Below are positions 18,801 to 28,617 of a stretch of DNA of 54,650 nt, piece after piece. Within the stretch, counting starts at the first letter, position 1. Every line of letters begins with the position of its first letter. Location of the stretch: positions 1-54,650 of the forward strand of contig JAPOYV010000023.1 of the NCBI GenBank assembly GCA_026706385.1. Reading direction: 5' to 3'. Both the position numbers and the translations under genes were made by a program. The notes under the pieces were generated by a model. The model was not told the origin of the DNA and ran no database searches. It saw only the letters and a program-made list of their open reading frames with translations. The DNA is from Gammaproteobacteria bacterium (GTDB lineage: Bacteria; Pseudomonadota; Gammaproteobacteria; Pseudomonadales; Azotimanducaceae).

Positions 18801-21566
18801 GGAGGGCGGTCGCAGGGGACATGAGGGTTCCGGTTCGCGCCTTGACGCTGCGTCCACCGCTCGCCTCGAAACCCTCGGTTGTCAACAGCAGCCGGTAGAT
18901 GCCGTCGTCGTACGGGCGCAGGTCGAAGGGCAGTTCGGCGACTCCCCGTGCATCCGTGGTCGCTTCCGGAAGGCGGAGTCTCACCGTCTTGCGTGGCGCG
19001 CCGGGGTCTCGGAACGGGTCGGTGACCGGTAGCCCGGATGTTCGGGGAAGCTCGGTGATATCGGGGTCAATGCGAGTGAGGCGACCACCCGCCGCCCTTG
19101 GGCAGCGGTGCCGAAGAGGTTCCGCAACGTGACACGGGCGTAGTGTTCGCCGGGCTTGAGCCACGTTCGACGGCGCATTTCGCGCGTCGCCGGCTGTTGT
19201 TCGGATGGCGCACGTCCTTGATCGATGATCGCCGCATGGATCCGCAGCCGGTCGGGCTGGTATTCCTCGACGCGGAACGAAGCGCCGCCGAGTGCCCGCA
19301 GACGCCCCTGGTCGTCGACGAGGTAGACGCGTACGGCGTAGGCACCGGTCGGCGACTCCGGTCGGGTTCCGACGTTCCATTCGAAGAGGCCGTCGTCCGG
19401 CAGCCGGGTTCGCGTGCGGAAGGCGATGTTGCCACGCGGATCGGCGACCTGGACTTCGATCGGGGTTCCGGGCACTTGCGCGAGGTCGCTACGCCGGACA
19501 ACACCGAATAGGCGTACCGTTTCCGCCGGCCGATAGAGGCCGCGGTCGGTGTACACCACCGCCTTCAGGCGCTCCGCGTCGTCGCGGCGAACATGCTCGC
19601 CGCCGACGTCGAACCCCGACCATCGGATCCGCCTGTCGCCGCGTCCATAGGGCATGAATGTGAGGTCGGCGTCGCGGCGGACCACGAACACGGTGGGTTG
19701 ACGGTCGCGTTGGAGATCGGCGGCGGAAGGCAGACGAGCATGGCCGTCGGCGTCGGTCGTCGTGGAAAGGACGGCGAGACCGTTCTTGCCGAGAAGCTCC
19801 ACCTCGGCGCCCGGCACGGGTTCTCCGGTTGCGATCGAATGCACGAACACGTGCTGGCTCTGATCGACATTGGTCTTCACCAAGAGGCCGAGGTCGGTAA
19901 CCAGCGCCATGCGCCGGTCGTAGGGTCCAACAGGGGTCTCCGTCGCCCGATCCCAGCCCTGGACCTTGACGAAGAACAGCCCACCTGCGGGCAGGTAGGG
20001 GTCGAGATCCAACGTCGCGAACTTGCGCTCCCGGGGGTGGCCCGGGTTCAGTTCGATGATGTGCGTCGTCAGCACCGACAGGTTGTCCGCGTCGATCCCG
20101 TAACGAAACCAGGGGTCGCGGATGTCGCCGCCAGTCTGGCTCGCCAGATGGTTGATGGACCCGGGAAGCAACTGCTGGACGTCGACCTTGATCGCCTCCA
20201 CGCCGCGTCCGAAGACCGTGAGGAGGCGGTTTCCGGTCAGGGGCAACAGCGCGCCGTCCTGGGCGACTCCCGCCTCCTTCGGGTATCGCGGCGCTCGCAC
20301 GACCCCGTCCGACGTCGATCCGAGTAGAAACTCTCCAGCCGAGACGAGACCGGGGTCGACGCGCAGGTAGATGTAACGACCCGGGGGCGCGTCGAGGGTC
20401 ACGCTCTGCAGCATGCCGGCATCCCGTTCGGTCGGGTTTACGGCGAGGTCCAGCGGCTCGGATTCGGCGAGCACGTCCCGCGTGACTTCGCTTGGCGAGC
20501 GCCAGCGGTAGCCTTGGTACGTGGTGCTGCCGATCCGCCGGTCGCGGGGCAGGAGCCAGGCGTTGACACGGCGACTGAATGCTTCGGTGTCGACCTGGTC
20601 CGTGAAGGCTACGACCGTCGTCTGCACGGGATCGCCTTTCGCATCTTCGACAATGGACGCCTTGATTCTGTCGACGCGGAAGTAGCTTGAGCGATCGGGA
20701 ATGCGGATCTGCGCGTACAGCGCTTCCTCGAAGCTGCTCTCGCCGCTGGCCGGTTCGAGGTCGTGCGCCACCGCAACGATCGCGAACTGCTCACGCTCGG
20801 GAATCGCCACGACGTCCGAGAGCACGTGGGCGGTGCGGTCGTGGGGACCGTATTCCACCCGGGAGCCAAGCGGCCGCGACTCATGGGCGGCGTCCGCGTC
20901 GTCCTCCCGGATCGATAGTGTCAGCCGCTCCTCCAGGTCGGGCCTGGACACCGGGTGCGAGAAGGCCAGACTGGCCGTGACGCGGCGCTCGGCGACGATC
21001 TCGGGGTGCTGGTGAAAGGCCGCGGACGTCACCGAGGCGACGAAGGCAGGCGTGTCGAACGGCACGGTTCTGTCGGCGAGCTCGACCCCGGGGGCGAACA
21101 CCTTCGTGGCCAGCCGTACGCGATATGCCCGGCCCGCCGGCCAGTCCTCGGACGGCTTGAAGACAAGCTGATTCTCGGTGGCGAAGCGCCACTCGCCTGG
21201 GTGCGGTGGTTGGAGTTCGACACCATCGACCACGCGTTCGCCGACGAGATCGAGTCGTGCGGCGGACAGTACGGTCGGTGGCTCGTCGGTGCCAGACCCG
21301 GTGTAGCGGAAGTCGAGGCGCAGCGGGGCGGGGACCAAGTCGCCATCGTGGATGCGCGAGATGGCCGGGGGCGTGACCGTGACTGCGACGCGCAGGGGTT
21401 CGGGCAGGCGTTGCACGTAGAGCACGACCGCCAAGGCTCCGCTGGCGACGGCGAGCAGGCCGACGACGGCATACGCGAAACGCCGCCGGCCCATGCGCAC
21501 GATCCAATCCGGCGCCGACCAAGAGATTTCGCCGACCACGGCCGCAACGAGCCCTTTGCGAACCAT
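15814..21566 (-). pseudogene. yfhM: Bacterial alpha-2-macroglobulin, interrupted by one frameshift
   Basis: Two overlapping frames make one ~1917-residue protein. The N-terminal part (21566 down to about 19025) has a membrane anchor (residues ~29-50), MG domains and macroglobulin strands such as YTDRGLYRPAETV and GTPIEVQVADPRG. At NLFGTAAQGRRVVASLALTP...HPGYR it leaves frame, and the C-terminal part resumes in the adjacent frame as TDPFRDPGAPRKTVRLRLPEATTDARG, running to 15814. One missing base near 19024-19030 (CGGTCACC for an expected CGGTTCACC) explains it, and the total length plus one base is divisible by three. The thioester motif CVEQ is at about 17156-17167. The periplasmic protein would trap proteases. 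The start is uncertain: ATG at 21494 is an alternative. Real decay or sequence error is undecided. Confidence 0.87.
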
Positions 21567-21708
21567 CGCTTGTACCCAAGAGGAGGCGTCTCAGGACTAT
21601 GCAACCCGTCGTGGCAGCGAGGCGTGAAGAACGCCAGAAGAACAATGGAGTTTCGACGGAGTAACGATGGCGGCCGTCCCGGTCCGGCCCGGGCGAGCCC
21701 AACCCGGC

Positions 21709-22989
21709 CTAGAAGAACAACAGAACCGCCCCCGCGGCGCCGACGAGTGCCAAGGCCAGCAGCACCGAGTACAGACCCGCGAGGATTGCGTACTTGACCA
21801 GCGTAAGGAAGGCGCCGTTGCCGTAGTAGCGCTTCAACGCGAGGAAGTAGTACACGGCCAGCGCGAGGATTAGCGACGGTCCGAGCCAGCCGAAGCCGGG
21901 CACGTCCGGCAGGAGCACGAGCACCGTGAAGACGATGTAGGCCACGGTGTGGATGTGCATGGCGAAAACCAGGTGCTCCGAATAGAACCGCTTCGGGCGG
22001 ATGTAGAGGATCTTCAACAGGAGGGCGTAGAAGGGCAGCAGGCAGAACATGGCGATCGGGAGGTTTTCGAGCCAAGCCCGCGCGGCGTCGAAAGGCCGGT
22101 GCAGGATGTCCATGAGTTGCCCCACCAAGTGCCGGCTGTAGTCGCCCATGTCTTTGTAGGCGTCCGCCGGGATGTTCTCGACGCTGGCGGCTATGGCTTG
22201 CCCGACGATCGGGCGATCCAACAGTTCGCGAAGCTGGCGCTGGCGCCGCTCGTCCAGGATTCCCCGAAAGCGTTCGATGCCGGCCTGTTGCTCCGCCGTG
22301 AGCTCTCGAGGCAGGCCGGGCAGCGATGGCCCCCCTTCGTCGGGCGCCTCGTCGCCATCTGCCGAGCCAAGCTCCCGACCTTCGCGCACGATGTCCTCAG
22401 TCTCGGTTGAGGCGCTCCTCTCGTCGCCGTCGGGCTCTCCCGCGGCGGCTTCTTCCATGGCCGCACGCGGGGGAGCGTCGCCGGGTCCGACCTGAAGGAA
22501 TGCAGGTCGCCGTTCGCCCGGTACGGGCGGCCCGTCCGGAAGGTCGATGCTGAGCGAGAGCACGAAGAAGAACGCGATGCTGGTGAAGAAGTACAACCGG
22601 AACGGCGACAGGTAGCGCGCGCGGCGGTTCTGGGAGAACTCGGTGGACAGGAATCCGGGTCGCATGAAGAGCACGCCGAGCGTGCGGAACAGGCGCGAGT
22701 CGGTCTCGAACGTCTCGGCGAGCGCTTCGGCGACCACGGGGAAGACGTTGCGCCGGTAGTTGCGGTCGTTCTGGCCGCAAACGGCGCAGAACGCCCCTTG
22801 CTTCGCGGCCCCGCAGTTCTCGCACATGATGGGGCCGAATTGGCGGTCGCGCTGTCCGCAGACCACGCAGAATCGACCGCGCAGTCGTGCACCGCAGTTG
22901 TCGCACCTGCGCCGGCGCCAGAAGCGCGGCCTTTCGGCGGGCGTGTCGGTGCCGGGATCCTCGGTGGCTGGCTGGTCAGCCTCGGCCAT
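21709..22989 (-). CDS. DUF3667-type membrane protein with two zinc ribbons
   Basis: 426 residues, with GAGGT before the ATG at 22989. The N-terminus carries two copies of a four-cysteine ribbon (CDNCG...CVVCGQ and CENCG...CAVCGQ, residues ~29-48 and 56-75), each followed by a D/N-R-rich turn. Then come VFPVVAEALAETFETDSRLFRTL and FMRPGFLSTEF, typical of the DUF3667 family, and about five membrane segments, one near residue 140 and four in the last 150 residues. Between them is a ~110-residue acidic, low-complexity linker. Function unknown; it is probably an inner-membrane protein. It lies 65 bases downstream of gltA, separated by a hairpin. Confidence 0.8.
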   Translation of the reverse strand: MAEADQPATEDPGTDTPAERPRFWRRRRCDNCGARLRGRFCVVCGQRDRQFGPIMCENCGAAKQGAFCAVCGQNDRNYRRNVFPVVAEALAETFETDSRLFRTLGVLFMRPGFLSTEFSQNRRARYLSPFRLYFFTSIAFFFVLSLSIDLPDGPPVPGERRPAFLQVGPGDAPPRAAMEEAAAGEPDGDERSASTETEDIVREGRELGSADGDEAPDEGGPSLPGLPRELTAEQQAGIERFRGILDERRQRQLRELLDRPIVGQAIAASVENIPADAYKDMGDYSRHLVGQLMDILHRPFDAARAWLENLPIAMFCLLPFYALLLKILYIRPKRFYSEHLVFAMHIHTVAYIVFTVLVLLPDVPGFGWLGPSLILALAVYYFLALKRYYGNGAFLTLVKYAILAGLYSVLLALALVGAAGAVLLFF

Positions 22990-23024
22990 CTGCCGACCTC
23001 AAGTACGGTCGACTGTGCCCGAAT

Positions 23025-23044
23025 GTCCGCTACGGATGGCGGAC
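23025..23044 (-). terminator. Hairpin downstream of gltA
   Basis: GTCCGC and GCGGAC pair perfectly around an eight-base loop, ten bases past the gltA stop and ahead of the DUF3667 gene. It may attenuate read-through; no U-tract follows. Confidence 0.35.
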
Positions 23045-23054
23045 CGAAGGGCGT

Positions 23055-24353
23055 TCACCCGCGATCGGCGAGCGGCACGTAGTCGCGGGCGGTCTGCCCC
23101 CGGTAGAGCTGCCGCGGGCGGCCGATCTTGTACGCCTCGCTCACCATCTCCCGCCAATGCGCAATCCAGCCGGGGGTGCGACCAGTGGTGAAGATCACGG
23201 TGAACATTTCCGCGGGGATGCCGACGGCCTTAAGTGTGATCCCGGAATAGAAGTCGACGTTCGGATAGAGCCGTCGCTCGATGAAGAACTCGTCCTCGAG
23301 GGCGATCTTCTCCAAGCGCTGCGCCATCTGCAGCATGGGATCGCCTTCGACGCCGAGTTCGGCGAAAACCTCGTGGCAGGTGTCCTGCATGACCTTGGCG
23401 CGGGGATCGTAGTTCTTGTAGACGCGGTGGCCGAAGCCCATGACGCGGAACGGATCGTTGCGGTCCTTGGCCTTGGCGACGTAGGCGTCGATGTTGTCCG
23501 GCGAGCCTATCTCGGCCAGCATGCCGAGGACCGCCTCGTTGGCACCCCCATGGGCGGGCCCCCAAAGCGCGGCGATGCCGGCCGCGACCGCCGAGTAAGG
23601 ATTGGTGCCGGTCGAGCCCGCGAGGCGGACGGTGGACGTCGAGGCGTTCTGTTCGTGGTCCGCGTGGAGCATGAAAATGCGGTCCATCGCCTTCGCGATC
23701 ACCGGGTTGATCGTGTAGTTCTCGTCGTCGGCGAAGGTGGTGTAGAGGAAGTTCTCCGCGTAGCTTAAGTCGTCGCGTGGCGGCAGGTACGACTTGCCCT
23801 TGCCGTGGCGATAGGTCAGCGCCGCCAGGGTCGGCATCTTGGCGATCAGCCGCGTGCAGGTCTCCCAGCGGTCGGCCTCGGCGGTGATATCCAGTCCTTG
23901 GTGGTACTCCGCCGCCAAGGCGCCGGTCAGCGCCGTCATGATGCCCATGGGGTGTGCATCGCGAGAGAAGTGGCCGACCATCTCGCGCACGCCGGGTGGG
24001 ACCTCACGTTCGGCGACCAGGGCCGCCGCGTAGCTCGCCTTCTCGCTCGGCGTGGGCAGACTGCCCTTGAGCAGCAGGTAGCACAGTTCCACGAAATCCG
24101 ATTGTTCGGCGAGCTGCTCGATGGGGTAGCCGCGGTGCAGCAACGTGCCGGCGTCGCCGTCGATGTAGGTGATGTTGGAGTCGCAGGAGGCGGTGGAAAC
24201 GAACCCCGGGTCGTACGTGAAATAGCCTTCGTTGGTCAGTCGGCCGATGTCGATGACATCGGTTCCGAGGCTAGGTTCAAGGATCGGCAGTTCGATGGGG
24301 TCTTCGCGCCCATCGACGAACAGCCGGGCGTTTCTCTGGCCGGTTGATCCCAC
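23055..24353 (-). CDS. gltA: Citrate synthase
   Basis: 432 residues, the length of the NADH-sensitive hexameric type found in Gram-negative bacteria. It condenses acetyl-CoA and oxaloacetate in the first step of the TCA cycle. Catalytic residues are visible: the histidine in [11 protein letters not shown], the histidine in [15 protein letters not shown], and the aspartate in NVDFYSGI. The N-terminal beta domain ([21 protein letters not shown]) is complete. The GTG start at 24353 has GGAGGGGG eight bases upstream. A promoter is visible further up. Divergent from the TlpA-like lipoprotein gene. Confidence 0.96.
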   Translation of the reverse strand: MGSTGQRNARLFVDGREDPIELPILEPSLGTDVIDIGRLTNEGYFTYDPGFVSTASCDSNITYIDGDAGTLLHRGYPIEQLAEQSDFVELCYLLLKGSLPTPSEKASYAAALVAEREVPPGVREMVGHFSRDAHPMGIMTALTGALAAEYHQGLDITAEADRWETCTRLIAKMPTLAALTYRHGKGKSYLPPRDDLSYAENFLYTTFADDENYTINPVIAKAMDRIFMLHADHEQNASTSTVRLAGSTGTNPYSAVAAGIAALWGPAHGGANEAVLGMLAEIGSPDNIDAYVAKAKDRNDPFRVMGFGHRVYKNYDPRAKVMQDTCHEVFAELGVEGDPMLQMAQRLEKIALEDEFFIERRLYPNVDFYSGITLKAVGIPAEMFTVIFTTGRTPGWIAHWREMVSEAYKIGRPRQLYRGQTARDYVPLADRG

Positions 24354-24392
24354 GAAGTGTCCCCCTCCCAGGCACGTTGCATATGCCGCAAG

Positions 24393-24421
24393 AGCCTATT
24401 GAAGCGGGTGGTTGCAGTCAA
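24393..24421 (-). promoter_or_regulatory. gltA: Likely gltA promoter
   Basis: On the minus strand TTGACT (24421-24416) is followed after 17 bases by TAGGCT (24398-24393), about 40 bases ahead of the GTG start. The -35 is five of six to consensus; the -10 is weak. Confidence 0.4.
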
Positions 24422-24513
24422 TGCGACCGCTCGCGCTCGGGCGTGGGCGGCGCTTGCGCCGGGCGGCAAATCGGCGCATGTTGGGCACCCCTCGGGAGAA
24501 GCGTGAGACGTTG

Positions 24514-25968
24514 ATGCCCATCGACACTCGATCACGGCTCGGTGCCATGACGTTGGCGATTTCGGTCCTGCTGCTTGCCGCCTGCCAACCCGCCTCCGAC
24601 GGCGGCGGCGACCCGTGGCAAGCGGTGCAGACCTACATCGACGTGGATACGAACTGGCATGCGGAGATGGACCGGATCGCGCGGTCCGATGAGCCGCCCG
24701 AAGCCAAGGCCGAGGCGCGGGACGCGCTCGGCCCGCATCCGGACATCAGCGACGCGGTGGCGGGCGCGCGGAGCATTCTAACCGCGTCCGGACATGCCCG
24801 CCGCATCGAGGCCGCAGAGTTCCTCGTCGAGCATCCGTTCGGATTGTCGGAGACCGCCGCGGAGGATCTGGCGTTGGGCATCGATGCCCTCGTCGGCGAG
24901 ATCGGTCCCGACTGGGCTGTGGTCGAGGCGTACCAGCGGGCGACGGAGGAATGGAACACCGCGCGGCAAGAGATCATGGATGCCGACTTGCCGGCAGACG
25001 AAGAGACGACCCGCCTCGATGCGCTCGGCCGCTTCCCGCCGGTCGCCCGCGCGGCGGCTGCAGCTCTCGCCGTCGCCGAGTCCGCGGGCGAGCACGTCCG
25101 AGAAGCGGCGGCGTTCGTGATCAAGGACACCATCAGAATGCTCGGAAGGGGCCCTGTCGTGTTGCGCGCGGCGCGGGCGCTCAACGCCAACGTGCCCGAC
25201 TACGACGATTGGCCGGACACCCTCGCCGCCTTGGATGCGGGGCGCTACCAGGCGGACGGGTCCATCGCCACGTTTTTCGAGGAGTTCGCGGCTCGGACTG
25301 CGGATCCGGAGGCGCGTGCCACCGCCCGTTACTACCACGCAGCAGGCCTGATGCTCGCCGCGAACGAGGCCGCCGCGGCGGATACGGGCGAGGCCGGCAA
25401 CGCACGCGAGCGCGCGTTCGAAGTCGCCAAGGGGTTGAGTCACGGCGTCGAGGACGTCCGGTTCGTCGGTCGTCTCAAGCCGGGCGACGATGATGCCGCC
25501 TACGGCACCATCGCCGAGGCTGAAGCGGCGCTGGTCTACCGGATCGAGCACGCCACGGTGGGCGGCACGCTCCCGGAACTAGCGGGCACGACGGTTGCCG
25601 GCACCGAGGAGAACCTGGCCGACTACAGCGGCAAGGTCGTTCTGATCGACTTCTGGGCGACCTGGTGCGGTCCGTGCATCGCCGCGCTGCCGAAGCTGCG
25701 GGAACTCGTCGAGACCCAACCCGACGACCGCTTCGCCCTGCTTGCGATCAGCGTCGATGCGAAGCTCGAGGAGGTGACCGAGTTCCAGGAGGGCGAACCG
25801 ATGCCGTGGCCCAACTGGTATGTCGGCGAGGGCAGTGAATTGGCGCGGGCCTGGGACGTGCGCGTCTTTCCGACCTACATCCTCGCCAACGAGGAGGGCA
25901 CGATCCTGGCCCGCACGAGCCGGCTCGACACCATCCTCTCGGCAGTGGACGAGGCGATCGGAACCTAG
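24514..25968 (+). CDS. Lipoprotein with C-terminal TlpA-like thioredoxin domain
   Basis: 484 residues from the ATG at 24514. The signal ends in LLLAAC (lipobox, cysteine near residue 24), so it is probably membrane-anchored in the periplasm. Residues ~30-350 are an alanine- and glutamate-rich, mostly helical region without a family I recognise. Residues ~351-484 form a thioredoxin fold: GKVVLIDFWATWCGPCIAALPKL with the WCGPC redox pair near residue 383, LLAISVDA, and the cis-proline strand VRVFPTYILANEEG. TlpA-like proteins reduce disulfides or cytochrome c apoproteins. The long helical part may be the partner-binding region; that is inference. Confidence 0.85.
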   Translation: MPIDTRSRLGAMTLAISVLLLAACQPASDGGGDPWQAVQTYIDVDTNWHAEMDRIARSDEPPEAKAEARDALGPHPDISDAVAGARSILTASGHARRIEAAEFLVEHPFGLSETAAEDLALGIDALVGEIGPDWAVVEAYQRATEEWNTARQEIMDADLPADEETTRLDALGRFPPVARAAAAALAVAESAGEHVREAAAFVIKDTIRMLGRGPVVLRAARALNANVPDYDDWPDTLAALDAGRYQADGSIATFFEEFAARTADPEARATARYYHAAGLMLAANEAAAADTGEAGNARERAFEVAKGLSHGVEDVRFVGRLKPGDDDAAYGTIAEAEAALVYRIEHATVGGTLPELAGTTVAGTEENLADYSGKVVLIDFWATWCGPCIAALPKLRELVETQPDDRFALLAISVDAKLEEVTEFQEGEPMPWPNWYVGEGSELARAWDVRVFPTYILANEEGTILARTSRLDTILSAVDEAIGT

Positions 25969-26002
25969 GGGCCGGGGCGACCGTCCCCTAGTCCGCCACG
26001 CG

Positions 26003-26031
26003 ACGGCGCAGTAAGCGCTACTACGCGCCGT
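26003..26031. terminator. Possible bidirectional hairpin between convergent genes
   Basis: ACGGCGC (26003-26009) pairs with GCGCCGT (26025-26031) over a 15-base loop. It lies 35 bases past the TlpA-like gene and overlaps the stop of the convergent amidohydrolase. No U-tract. Confidence 0.28.
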
Positions 26032-27679
26032 GCCGCAGCACCTGGCCCGCGCAAACCCCCGTGTGCTCGTCGTCGCGCAGCGTCACCCTCCCGTTGCACA
26101 CCGTCGCCTTGTAGCCCTGGGCGCGCTGCTGGAAGCGCGGTGCGCCGCCGGGGAAGTCGTGCATGATGTAGGGCTGGCGTTCCTCGAGGCGATCGACGTC
26201 GATGACGTTGAGGTCGGCCTTCTTGCCCGCCGCTAGCGTCCCGCGGTCCTTGAGCCCGAGCACATGCGCCGGCACCCCGGCGATCCGGCGCACGGCCTCC
26301 TGGATGGAGTAGGTGCCCTTGTCGCGGTGCCAATGCGACAGCACGAAGGTCGCCCAGCCGGAGTCGATCATCTGGCTGACGTGGGCACCCGCGTCGCCGA
26401 GACCGGGCATGGCCCAGTCCGTGGTGATCATCTTCTCCAGGTTCTCCAGGTTGACGTTGAAGCCCCGGTGGTGGAAGAGCACCTTGCCGTCGCTCTCGAG
26501 GGTCAGGCGCAGCCACGCCTCGGTGGGGTGCTCGCCGGCGGCCGTGGCGATGTCGAAGAGGCTCTCGTAGCGCGGCTGGGTGTAGTTCGGCCGTGCGCCG
26601 TCGCCCATCGGGTAGTAGCGCTTGGTGGTGTTCAGCACCTGCTCGTTCAAGCGCTCGTCGTCGCGGACTTCCGCCACCAGCTTGGCTCGGAACGCCTTGT
26701 CTCGGATGGCATTGAGCCGGCCGTCGAAGTCCATCTTGCGCAGTTCGTTCCACGTGGGCGTGCGCCAGAAGTTGTTGGTCGCCAGCCCGCCGACGCCACC
26801 GCCGGCGCGGGGTACGGTGACCGCCGTGATGTCGACGCCCTGCGCGCGCATGGCGGAGACCTTCTCGTCGAGCACTTCGCGGTGCTCGCCGATGGCGCTG
26901 AAGAGGAGCCGACTCGATTCGCCTTCTTCAGCCAACAGGTCCATCTCCTCGTCGACCTTGCCGAAGTGCGGGACGGTCTGCATCAGCCCGCCCTCGGCGC
27001 CGACGGCCCGGGCGATGGCGAGCATCTCCTCGCGCGACGCGAACGTGCCGGGGATCGGACGTCGGTCCGGCAGGGTGTGGCCGGGGTGGCGGTTGACGGA
27101 GAAGCCGAGCGCGCCTTCCTTCACCGACCGGGCTGCCAAGGCGGCAATGCGCTCGATCTCGTCGGGCGTCGCTTGCTCCTCGATGGCCCGCTCTCCCATG
27201 ACGTGGAAGCGCGTGGCACTGTGGCCGACCAGGCCGCAGACGTTGATCATGGGGCCCAGGCGCTCGATGGAGTCGAGGTACCCGCCGTAGGACTCCCAGT
27301 CCCACGGTAGCCCGTTGAGAATCGCGTACTTGGGGATGTCCTCGACGGTTTCCATCATGCCCGCCAGGAACTCGCGATCCTCCTTGCGGCACGGCGCGAA
27401 CGTGACGCCGCAGTTGCCGAGCAGGGCGGTCGTGACGCCGTGCCAGGTGACGGAAGTCATGTGCGGATCCCAGCCGATCTGGGCGTCGAGGTGGGTATGC
27501 AGGTCGATGAAGCCCGGCGTGACGGCGTGGCCGGCGGCGTCGATTTCCTCTCGGCCTTGGCCGCTGACTTCGCCGACGGCGCTGATGGTGTTGCCGTCGA
27601 TGGCGACGTCGCCTTCGAAGGGCTTGTCCCCGGTGCCGTCGACGACGGTGCCGTTGCGGATCACTAGATCGTGGTTCAA
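26021..27679 (-). CDS. N-acyl-D-amino-acid deacylase (D-aminoacylase) family amidohydrolase
   Basis: 552 residues. The TTG at 27679 is taken as start because the homologous region begins there (HDLVIRNGTVVDGTG) and GGGAG lies upstream; the frame is open back to 27838. The N-terminal beta-sandwich is followed by the metal-site HxH in FIDLHTHLDAQIGWDP, the GNCGVTFAPC strand with its metal-bridging cysteine, GHSATR, and GDAGAHVSQ with the catalytic aspartate near residue 420. The C-terminal VLGLKDRGTLAAGKKADLNVID closes the sandwich. Members release D-amino acids from N-acyl or related substrates with zinc. Actual substrate unknown. The gene is divergent from a toxin-antitoxin pair. Confidence 0.88.
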   Translation of the reverse strand: MNHDLVIRNGTVVDGTGDKPFEGDVAIDGNTISAVGEVSGQGREEIDAAGHAVTPGFIDLHTHLDAQIGWDPHMTSVTWHGVTTALLGNCGVTFAPCRKEDREFLAGMMETVEDIPKYAILNGLPWDWESYGGYLDSIERLGPMINVCGLVGHSATRFHVMGERAIEEQATPDEIERIAALAARSVKEGALGFSVNRHPGHTLPDRRPIPGTFASREEMLAIARAVGAEGGLMQTVPHFGKVDEEMDLLAEEGESSRLLFSAIGEHREVLDEKVSAMRAQGVDITAVTVPRAGGGVGGLATNNFWRTPTWNELRKMDFDGRLNAIRDKAFRAKLVAEVRDDERLNEQVLNTTKRYYPMGDGARPNYTQPRYESLFDIATAAGEHPTEAWLRLTLESDGKVLFHHRGFNVNLENLEKMITTDWAMPGLGDAGAHVSQMIDSGWATFVLSHWHRDKGTYSIQEAVRRIAGVPAHVLGLKDRGTLAAGKKADLNVIDVDRLEERQPYIMHDFPGGAPRFQQRAQGYKATVCNGRVTLRDDEHTGVCAGQVLRHGA

Positions 27680-27715
27680 GGCTGCTCTCCCGCTTCCCCA
27701 ATAGGTGAACCGCCG

Positions 27716-27748
27716 AACTATCGCACAAGTCGGTGGCGGGCGATAGTT
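27716..27748. promoter_or_regulatory. Inverted repeat in the amidohydrolase/antitoxin spacer
   Basis: AACTATCGC at 27716-27724 and GCGATAGTT at 27740-27748 are a perfect nine-base inverted repeat spaced by 15. It lies 36 bases upstream of the amidohydrolase start and 91 bases ahead of the antitoxin, so it could be an operator for either. Confidence 0.35.
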
Positions 27749-27839
27749 TGGTACGCGGGCGGGCGTCCTCGCCCGCGCCATGCACATCATGTCGCGTGGG
27801 AATGGTAGACTCGCTTTTAAGTCCCATTGATCTCGCAAA

Positions 27840-28115
27840 ATGGTAGATAGCGACGCTCATGGCAGATCATCGCATCGTGTGCGCATCGACGGGGCGGGAC
27901 GTGTCGTGATTCCCGTAGACATCCGCGAGGCGCTCGGAATCGAGAAGGGCCAGGAACTGACACTCTCGCTGACGGAGGATGGCCTCACGTTATGCACGCT
28001 GGAACTAGCCCGCGCGCGGGTCAAGGCGCTCGCTCGCGCTCATCGCAAGGACGACGGTAGCGTGGTGGATGCGTTCCTGACAGCGCGGCGCGCCGAGGCG
28101 GCGGGCGAGCCGTGA
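27840..28115 (+). CDS. AbrB/SpoVT-type antitoxin (VapB-like)
   Basis: 91 residues. Residues ~12-45 are a swapped-hairpin DNA-binding domain (RVRIDGAGRVVIPVDIREALGIEKGQELTLSLTEDGLTL), the pattern of AbrB/MazE-type antitoxins. The C-terminal helix region should wrap the toxin. Its stop overlaps the GTG of the downstream PIN-domain gene by four bases, the standard antitoxin-first layout. Such antitoxins repress their own promoter as toxin-antitoxin complexes. Confidence 0.85.
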   Translation: MVDSDAHGRSSHRVRIDGAGRVVIPVDIREALGIEKGQELTLSLTEDGLTLCTLELARARVKALARAHRKDDGSVVDAFLTARRAEAAGEP

Positions 28116-28495
28116 CCCGCTTCGTGCTGGATGCGTCGGCGCTTATCGCCGAGATTTTCGATGAGCCCGGCGCGGACACCGTGCATGAGGCCCTTGAGTC
28201 GGGCGCGACCATGTCGGCGGTGAATGTCGCCGAGGTGGCGGCCAAGCTCGATGCGGACGGTTGGGCGGAAGCGGATGTTCCGCTCGTGTTCGAAGGCATC
28301 GAAGTCGTGCCATTCGACGAACGTCTGGCGCTGCTGAGTGGTCGATACCGAAGTGCAACGCGTCGTCTCGGGCTGGGCCTTGGCGACCGTGCCTGCCTTG
28401 CCGCCGCGCACGTCGCGCAGCAGCCGGCGTTGACCGCCGACAGGCTATGGATGTCGTTGGAGATCGAAGGCGTCGAGGTCGTGTGCATCCGGTAG
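28112..28495 (+). CDS. PIN-domain toxin (VapC-like ribonuclease)
   Basis: 127 residues with a GTG start inside the antitoxin's last codons. The acidic quartet of the PIN nuclease site can be seen: FVLDASAL (D6), NVAEV (E, ~residue 35), LGDRACLAA (D, ~residue 91) and TADRLW (D, ~residue 109). These bind magnesium and cut RNA, usually tRNA or rRNA, when the antitoxin is lost. No truncation is apparent. The 122 bases downstream contain only the promoter of the next gene. Confidence 0.88.
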   Translation: MTRFVLDASALIAEIFDEPGADTVHEALESGATMSAVNVAEVAAKLDADGWAEADVPLVFEGIEVVPFDERLALLSGRYRSATRRLGLGLGDRACLAAAHVAQQPALTADRLWMSLEIEGVEVVCIR

Positions 28496-28581
28496 CGGAG
28501 TGCGGCTGACCGGATCCGCTCTCGTTGGCAAATCGGGCCCTAAGCGAATGGCGTTCGTTGTCGCCAGCCGCAGGTTGCGCC

Positions 28582-28612
28582 TTTTCATTCGTGCAATGAA
28601 TGATTATCATTC
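28582..28612 (+). promoter_or_regulatory. Promoter with overlapping palindrome, probable leaderless start
   Basis: TTTTCA (28582-28587) and TATCAT (28605-28610) are 17 bases apart, and the ATG at 28618 lies seven bases past the -10, where transcription would begin. GAATGAT-T-ATCATTC, a perfect palindrome at 28598-28612, covers the -10. Its core AATGATTATCATT resembles half of a Fur box. No ribosome-binding site precedes the ATG. Confidence 0.45.
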
Positions 28613-28617
28613 AGACC

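Noticed and set aside
28598-28612. Palindrome as a true Fur box
   Set aside because: Only the central 13 bases match; the flanks differ from the 19-base consensus, so I report it as Fur-like at most.
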